Positions 52,251-64,000 of a DNA stretch of 64,000 nucleotides are shown here, piece after piece. The position numbers and the translations under genes are program-made. Source of the stretch: Piscicola geometra (taxonomy: Eukaryota; Annelida; Clitellata; Hirudinida; Piscicolidae). The notes under the pieces are model-generated. The model ran no database searches. It saw nothing but the letters and a program-made list of their open reading frames with translations, and was not told the DNA's origin. The stretch's first letter is position 1. Every line of letters begins with the position of its first letter. The stretch is taken from the NCBI GenBank assembly GCA_943735955.1, contig OX030969.1:2339587-2403586 (forward strand), read 5' to 3'.

Positions 52251-53670
52251 AATTGAGGAGATGAGTGAGTTCCAAAACCTGTTAAGTACAAGTAACGTAA
52301 ACTCCTACAGACTTGAAAATACTCCTACAACTAAATTAACGCCAGTAATCCACAATTTGATCTTTATATTGAAAGAACATATTGACTATTATCATTTAAG
52401 CTATTGATTTTAAATCTCAGTCATCATCAAACGCCAAATTTTTAGGTTGTTATTGTACTTAACAGGTTTTGGAATGAGCATCCATATTTTTACCATGTTG
52501 TGCAATAGATATCAATCAATCAATCAATCACTAATGATTTGTATAGCGCCCTTTACTGAGTGAACAAAAGCGCTCTTCGAATAAATTTGTTAAATAAAAC
52601 GGTTTTTAGACCACTACAAATGTATGTATATATATCAATTGAAATATAAAAAAACAAACAATCAACCTCAATAATCCAACCTCACCCACACCACCATGAC
52701 AATCACCGCCAAAAAATCACTATCACCACCAAAAAAAATTCAATCATCACTACAGTACCAACACTCATACCACATCACAATCATCACCACATCATCCTCA
52801 AAACCATAAAACACAATCATCATTCTTCTCAATTTTCTGTCTTGCTACTGGTGCCGAGGGTGCGATAGAGGGTGAAGGAGAAGTCCTTGCCAGCACTGGA
52901 ACTGCTGCTGCTATGGAAGGATTTCTCCTTTATATCGCAGCTCACTTGATTCCCTGCGGCCATTCCTTTACAGATTCAAAACAACCAACATTCGCACTAA
53001 AAACATTCTAATTAATTCAATTTAATTTTTATTTAGACTTAAGATTCTAAAATTGTAATATATTATACCCAAAACCGTTTATTCTACAAATTTATTTAAA
53101 GATACCCAAAATAGATATTCAATTAAAAAGTATTTTAAAAACGCACATATATTGTTCATAAAGCATTTTATTTTAAAAAAATAATATTAAAAATTGTATT
53201 AAATTTTTTTGAATAAATATTAATTTTAGCTTAGAAAATTAAAATATATCAGTAATCATAAGAAAAGTCAATAATTAGTGTCTTCCTCATCAAGCTCTTC
53301 AAGATTAGTTGCCTCATCAAAACTTTCAATTGAACAAAAACTTTCTGCATGCGTCAATTCATATACATATACTATATATACTTTACTATATATATATGTA
53401 CGCACCAATGGCGCATTGTGCCATATCGTCAACAAAAAAACGTCTGTGATTGGCTGGTGTACTTAACAGGCTGTGTAGTCACACATGCTCGTACTTAACA
53501 GGTTTTGAAATGAAACACATTTTTCTAGAGCTTATAAAAGTGCCATTTAACCGCTTTTGGAAATCCCATTCTCTGAATACATGCTAATGAAGACTATTAA
53601 GCTAATAGGTATGATAACTCAAGTTTTGAACATTTATACTTTACAGGTTTTGGAACTCACCTCCTCAATT
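52251..53670. mobile_element. DNA transposon with long inverted ends, family A, copy 2 (contains a nested insertion)
   Basis: Left AATTGAGGAGATGAGTGAGT and right GGAACTCACCTCCTCAATT. The right 190 bp match the inverted left end of the copy at 20080. Interior matches include GCAATAGATATTCAATTAAA and the region 53240-53310. Contains several ACTTAACAGGTTTTGGAA-like motifs. Interrupted at 52513-53109. Confidence 0.75.
52513..53109 (-). mobile_element. Retroposon of family B nested in the transposon, with 9-bp target duplication
   Basis: Flanked by AATAGATAT at 52504-52512 and 53110-53118. The minus strand ends in GGGCGCTATACAAATCATTA and (TTGA)n. This is the longest copy of family B in the window (597 bp) and defines its head. 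Confidence 0.8.
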
Positions 53671-54399
53671 TCGGATGTCTAGATTTCCTTGATTTAATTA
53701 GACACCTTCAAGATGTAAAAACATTTTTATAATTTGTTTAACGTGTAACATATTCAAAAGATGTGTTGTCATCCAGTGATATTCCAGTAACTGGATCTAA
53801 AACTGAAACTGAAATGATTGCATTCAGTTTTATTGAAACTGAAATATAAATAATTGTTTTTTTACAAAACTAAAATAGAAGTAATAGATTTTCAAGTAAA
53901 CTGAAACTGAAAAAAAGAAAAGAAAAATGTATATTTTCAAAATTGAAATAATTTATTCCAGCTTTGCAAAATTCTTACACAAAGTAACAGACATCAAAGA
54001 CTTTCAGTAATCCATCATAAAGATTCAACTCGCTGAAGGCTAGGAAATACAACTCAATTAAATACGAAAAACTTATTGTCACTTATATATTTATTTTTCC
54101 TTTTATATGCCATTGTGGCACGAGTGCTATTTTATAAAGATAATCAAATTGCACACTAATGGAAAAACATTGGAGAAAATGTTGTCCATACAAATCAGAA
54201 TTATAATATATTTATATTGACGCGTATATTATATTGTTTTTAAATTTGGTAAATTATTTCTACTCATATTCTTTTTTTCCATGGAAAAATCATAAAATTT
54301 GTCAAACTGAAAAAATCTGAAAAGAACAAAAATAAAATTTCAGCAATAAACATAAAAACATAAGTAAAACAAATGTTAATTTATCTTTAAAATCTAATT

Positions 54400-54675
54400 A
54401 AACAACCCCCTAAATCTGGTCTAAGATCATCTACCTTTAAACGTTCTTTTCGTTTTCCAGTTAAACACTCTTTTGCTAAACGTTCTTTTTCTTAATATGG
54501 TCCTCTTTTATGGAATTCTTTACCTTCTTCTTTGACTTCAACTAAGTCACTCATAACTTTCCGTCGAGGCTTGAAGACGTATTTGTTTGGGACGTGATGA
54601 CTGAGCGCTTTTGTTCACTTAGTAAAGGGCGCTATATAAATTATTAGTGATTGATTAATTGATTGATTGATTGGG
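54400..54675 (+). pseudogene. CR1/L2-type LINE 3'-end relic
   Basis: The plus strand reads FKRSFRFPVKHSFAKRSFS, then LLWNSLPSSLTSTKSLITFR and LKTYLFGT, followed by AGGGCGCTATATAAATTATT and (TTGA)n. This is the last about 60 codons and 3' UTR of a LINE protein. Confidence 0.75.
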
Positions 54676-54811
54676 TTAATTCACACAGAATTAAATGAGT
54701 AAGAATCAGTTAAACTTGGCCGCATCTGTAAATTTCATTTTAAATCGCTTTCTACATAACATGGTTTACTTCAAAAGTTATTTGTTAAAAAGTTTTTTAT
54801 ATTAATTTTAA

Positions 54812-55602
54812 TTTTTGAAACTATTTCAAATGCAATGGGACCTGAGACTCCATCCACATAAATGTAAACTATTGCAGATATACAGAAATAAAAAAGAAGA
54901 AAGAGTTTATTCTATGCAGGATTATGAAGGAAGTCAGGTAGTTTTAGAAAGTATAGAGTATGAAAAAGACCTTGGTGTAATTATAGACAAGAATTTAAAA
55001 TTCCATATTCACATACAAAAACAAGTAAATAAAGCTAACCAATTATTAGGGCTAATAAGAAGAACGTTTAAATTTATTGATACAAAAACGTTTAGATTAT
55101 TATTTAAAGGTATAGTTAGGCCCCATCTAGAATACCTTAGCAGTGTATGGAGTCCTTCATTGAAAAATCAAATTGATTGCATAGAAAATGTACAAAGAAG
55201 GGCTACAAAAATGATACCTTATCTAAAAGACAAGACTTACAACGATAGACTTAAAGTAATTAAGTTGCCAACATTAAAATACCTTAGACTTCGAGGGGAC
55301 ATGATCGAAACCTATAAAATACTTAATAATAAATATGATAGTAAAATAACGGAAGATATTTTCACACTTAATACAAGGCAATCAAGAGGAAATTCACTAA
55401 AATTATCCAAAAAACAGTGCAAAAGAATACAAGAAACTTTTTTTATACACTTAGAGTGGTAACAGTTTGGAATAGCTTGCCTGATGAGATCGTAAAAGCT
55501 GAAAATACAGATAAATTTAAAATAAAATTAGATAAATACTGGGAAAACCATCCCATTATGTACAACTATAAGTGCGACTATGACATAATAGTAAAAAAAT
55601 AA
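54812..55602 (+). pseudogene. LINE reverse transcriptase C-terminal part (CR1/jockey-like), 5'-truncated, one frameshift
   Basis: Open for 215 codons from 54815, then continues in the +1-related frame to 55602. Pieces: LHPHKCKLLQI, YEKDLGVIIDKNLKFHIHI, NQLLGLIRRTF, RPHLEYLSSVWSP, ENVQRRATKMIPYL, LPTLKYLRLRGDMIETYKIL and, after the shift, FFYTLRVVTVWNSLPDEIV. This is the typical end of a LINE ORF2. The frameshift lies about 55415-55440 near an A-run. It is a different lineage from the (TTGA)n-tailed LINEs. Confidence 0.85.
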
Positions 55603-58449
55603 TTTATATACATAAACATAAATATTTTTATATAATAATTATTATTAGATATATATGTTGTTTTTTTTGTTGTTGTCAAAAGATCTGCGTGGTTTTAACT
55701 CCCTAAACTAAACTTTGGTTCAAACTCCAGACAATGGCTCACATTCGAGCCCTCAATCTGCATGTGTTGTGTCTTGACTCACTCTAACTTGAGGTTAGAA
55801 TATCTACATTTATATACACTTCTCAATTCATATACATATATAATTATATAAAAATACATGAAAGAAATACAAAGTGTAACTAAAGATATAAATCAGATTA
55901 GATCTGATTGAGTTGTTAAGTATTTCTTAACACCTATATAAGCATGCATTCTCTCAAGAAGTTACCGTAACATTTCAAGTTTCATGACACATTTCTTTAA
56001 AGTAATAAATCACTACGTTAATCAAATTACACTGAATGATTAAATTGAACTTTAAGTTTTTAGTTCAGTGGTAGTTATTTTGCATTATATTGAAAGTTGA
56101 ATTTTTAAAGCTGTAGTTTTTGTTTTCGGTGTAAAGCATAAAAAGTTAAACTGTTATGAAGAATCAATTTTGGTAAAGTTACTTCTAGAGTGTGACGTTG
56201 TAAATGATTGCGTAATGCATGCAAAAGATTTTTTGGTTGTCATAAGGCAACTCAAGATTGATGATTGGCGATCTAGCGTTGCACTCATGGAATGCTTTCA
56301 TTATGATGTTTAAAATGAATGATTTGTATAAGTATGATGCGAAGTATGTTTATAATCTGCGATTAACTTTGATGGCATGCGAACGTTTGTGGAGTACAAT
56401 AATGATGGAAGTCAGAAGACTGCGTTAGTTTAACTGCTGAAATAGAAATAAATAAACTGTCAGGATTTAATGTCGAAAGCGCAAACAGTCTGTATGACAA
56501 TGAGTTCGCTTTAATGTGTTGCACTTAAGCATTGTGCTTGCTTGATGCGTGAAGGAGTCATCGATAACATAGCATACTTCATCTCCCTCAAGAGTGATGG
56601 TGATGATGAGGATGATCGGAACGATCACCATCTTCTTCTTCCTCTCTCATCCAACTGGGTTCGACATTTTCAAACGTTTCTATGAAAACTTTCTATAATT
56701 AATTTGTCACTGCAAAGTTTTGTAGGAGTATTTAAAAAATTCTATTTGTATGGTGTTACAATGTAAATCAATTTATGGAATGATTAGATGTGGTGTGGCG
56801 TGGTGTGCTCGTTTTCATCAGCCAATTTTGTTGTTTTGCTTGATAAAATCTATTAGATGATTTGAGTAAGAATGATGACGATGATGATGATGGTGATGAT
56901 GACGATGGTGATGATGATGATGGTGATGATGATAACAATGATAATGATGATAAAGATAATTATTATTATCATTAATATGATGATGATTATGACAACGATG
57001 ATGATAAAAATAGTGCTAGTAAAAAATATCACGGGACAAAATGTCACGGACAAAATGGCAAGGACAAAATGTCACGGACAAAATGGCAAGGACAAAATGT
57101 CACGTAAATGCTTTTCGACTATGTTCATTCCTCAACGGCAAAGAACTTTCGTTTGTTAAACTCTTTTCATGGCTTCGATAAAGCATCATGAAGTTCAAGC
57201 CGTTTTAAGCAGAGATTTTAGATTGAACGTCGAGTATCCTTGACAGACTTCACTGCATGGTTTGAAACATCTGGTTTAACGGGAAATCCGATCATATTTT
57301 CAAACATAAGTCATTATATTAGCTGAAAGTCATGAAATAATTTAGATTGAGTTCTACAAACCACTTCACTGATTGGGATGTTGTTAAACTGCTTGTAACA
57401 AACACCCCCAATATGTTTGTTACATATAACCCCAATAACATATGACTCATTTTAATATTACTATTGAGTAAAAGCCGTTAATTCAAGGATGAAACATGCT
57501 TCAACCGTTTTTATAGAAGGTTGCTTCAAAGTAATTTATCTCTTGAAGGTGAAGGATGAACGAAGGATTATAACTGAAAAAAATATTTTTTTATTGTTTG
57601 TTTTAAGAGTAATTAAGCTTATAACATACAACCTCTGTTATATACAGGCACGGTCTCCCCTATTCTCCACAAATATAGCAAAACACAACAAGACTATTTA
57701 AACAACTTCTAATTAAACTCATTTTTTTTATTTGAAAAAAGCAAATATAAAAACTTTAAAAACTATATCTTAAGTTTAATAGACAAATTATAGAGATTCC
57801 TGCTGCTTTTCTCTCCAAATTTTGAAGTCAACGGAGTTAAGATCTGGACTGTTTGGATGCCAAAGATTTGGGAGAATGAATGCAAGTGGCGCTCTATCTT
57901 GTTGAAACACAAAGTTACCTGAAATGTTCCTTATCACAGGCAGTAGCTCTTCTCTCAACAGACATCTCTGTAATATGCGCCATCGATTTTAACTCAAGGC
58001 GCCAAAATATACAGTGGCATTTATTTTTTGGCTCACAGTATAAATATTGCGAAATGTTTGAGTAAAAACTGCAGATTAAAATGCAACTTACCTGAAAAAC
58101 TAGAGCTGGTAGAAGAAAACTGATTTCATATTTCAAATCAAATCCTCAAATATATTTGTAAACAGCTTAACAATTCAAGGCACAAAAAAAAACTTTTTTT
58201 GTGTGGTTTGTGTTATACATTATCTATTAAATAGAAGGATTAGTAAAGTTGTTATTAATTGAAATACTCATTTAATTGCATATAAAGAAGGTATAATTGT
58301 TTGATAATTATCATACAATTATAAATTCTCAATAACTATTATTAATATATTAAAAATCTCTGAGTTTTCGTCCTCTGAGTGGTTTCGAAGATATAGTTGT
58401 AATCATCGTCATCACCTACTAATACATTTACTACACACTCATTTACCAG
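55603..58449. other. No gene recognised; probably 5' intron/intergenic DNA of the receptor gene
   Basis: AT-rich DNA with a GATGATGGT array (56873-57005) and a short GACAAAATGTCACGGACAAA direct repeat (57035-57105). The signal-peptide exon of the receptor should lie here or further left. The first receptor exon starts in phase 1, so at least one more coding exon precedes it. Confidence 0.4.
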
Positions 58450-63501
<5,052 letters not shown>

Positions 63502-64000
63502 GTTTGTGTGGTTTATAGTTATACGTTTTTTTTTGTGACTTTTTCTTCTTGGAGAAGTTGGCTATGCAACAAAAATACATGTTAAAGTTCATTCATCAAA
63601 AGTTGTCAACCTTTAAAGAATAGTTCCCAAAAAAATTAGAATGCGAAATTGCTTCCTATATATCAGAACATTCCGGAGCCGTTGACTTTGATAAAAATGA
63701 CTGTGAAGATACTCTTGAATCTCTTGGTAAAAAAGAAATATTCTACCACAAAAACTGCAATTCATCTAGTGAAACAAACTTATTTAAGTTCTTTTAAATC
63801 AACAAGATTTCTGGAAAAACTTTCTGAATAAGGTATTGACATCCCAACACCAACCCAATTTGCAATATATAAGGCATCCAAGGGCGGCGATCTGCTGCAA
63901 ATCTTGGGAGGGTCCTACCTAGCATGGGTGATCTTCGGGGGGTCTTGGACTCCGGACCCATCCTTCCCTGACTTAAAACACATTTTAAAACATTTTTAAA
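63502..64000. other. Receptor intron, with a family A transposon fragment at 63875-63960
   Basis: The exon ending 63501 is in phase 1, so the gene continues to the right. AAGGGCGGCGATCTGCTGCA (63879 on) resembles the minus strand of 21050-21075. No further exon is visible. Confidence 0.5.

Noticed and set aside
54812..55602. Considered as a host gene because of its long open frame
   Set aside because: Sequence is the standard C-terminal part of a LINE reverse transcriptase, truncated and frameshifted.

Overview
This is a eukaryotic, animal window. It contains spliced genes with GT-AG introns and five recognisable metazoan gene families. It is AT-rich, full of micro- and minisatellites, and carries hAT, RTE-type and CR1/L2-type transposable elements. 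The families (a ZDHHC3/7-like palmitoyltransferase, a UPF0193/C22orf23 protein, hexosaminidase D, a DEG/ENaC channel and a PDGFR/VEGFR-like receptor) fit an invertebrate bilaterian. I cannot place the phylum; a lophotrochozoan is only a guess. Most long single-frame ORFs are translated satellite DNA; the real genes are chains of short exons. I rebuilt them by matching splice sites, intron phase and family motifs.

Layout. 1-14.4 kb: no gene that I can support. It holds a MITE-like element (1-585), CA/TG arrays, GTGGTGGTGCAT and GTGTTGGTGGAG minisatellites, and two non-autonomous hAT elements with 8-bp target duplications (3366-4619 and 11715-12538). 14.5-19.9 kb (+): nine exons of a DHHC palmitoyltransferase. 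20.1-21.6 kb: a DNA transposon with long inverted ends. 24.4-27.2 kb (+): a complete seven-exon UPF0193 gene (227 aa). 28.6-35.0 kb (-): a complete sixteen-exon hexosaminidase D gene (435 aa). 36.7-47.0 kb (-): a complete twelve-exon DEG/ENaC channel gene (615 aa), one of whose introns is a roughly 4.1-kb AT minisatellite. 48.5-55.6 kb: a graveyard of nested retroelements and DNA transposons. 58.4-63.5 kb (+): Ig-domain exons of a PDGFR/VEGFR-like receptor. One of these exons is split by a hAT element that itself contains a second hAT element; the gene continues beyond the window.

The five genes have no evident joint pathway. What they share is architecture. In at least five introns a minisatellite starts at the 5' splice site and its unit looks like a copy of the exon-intron junction, so potential donor sites are multiplied about ten to more than a hundred times. 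At many acceptors the normal pyrimidine tract is replaced by CA, CAC/CAT or ACT microsatellite. The strongest leads are the junction-derived arrays in the hexosaminidase D gene and the hAT insertion in the receptor exon, which could be spliced out in frame as a new intron. All gene models are hand-built and need RNA evidence.
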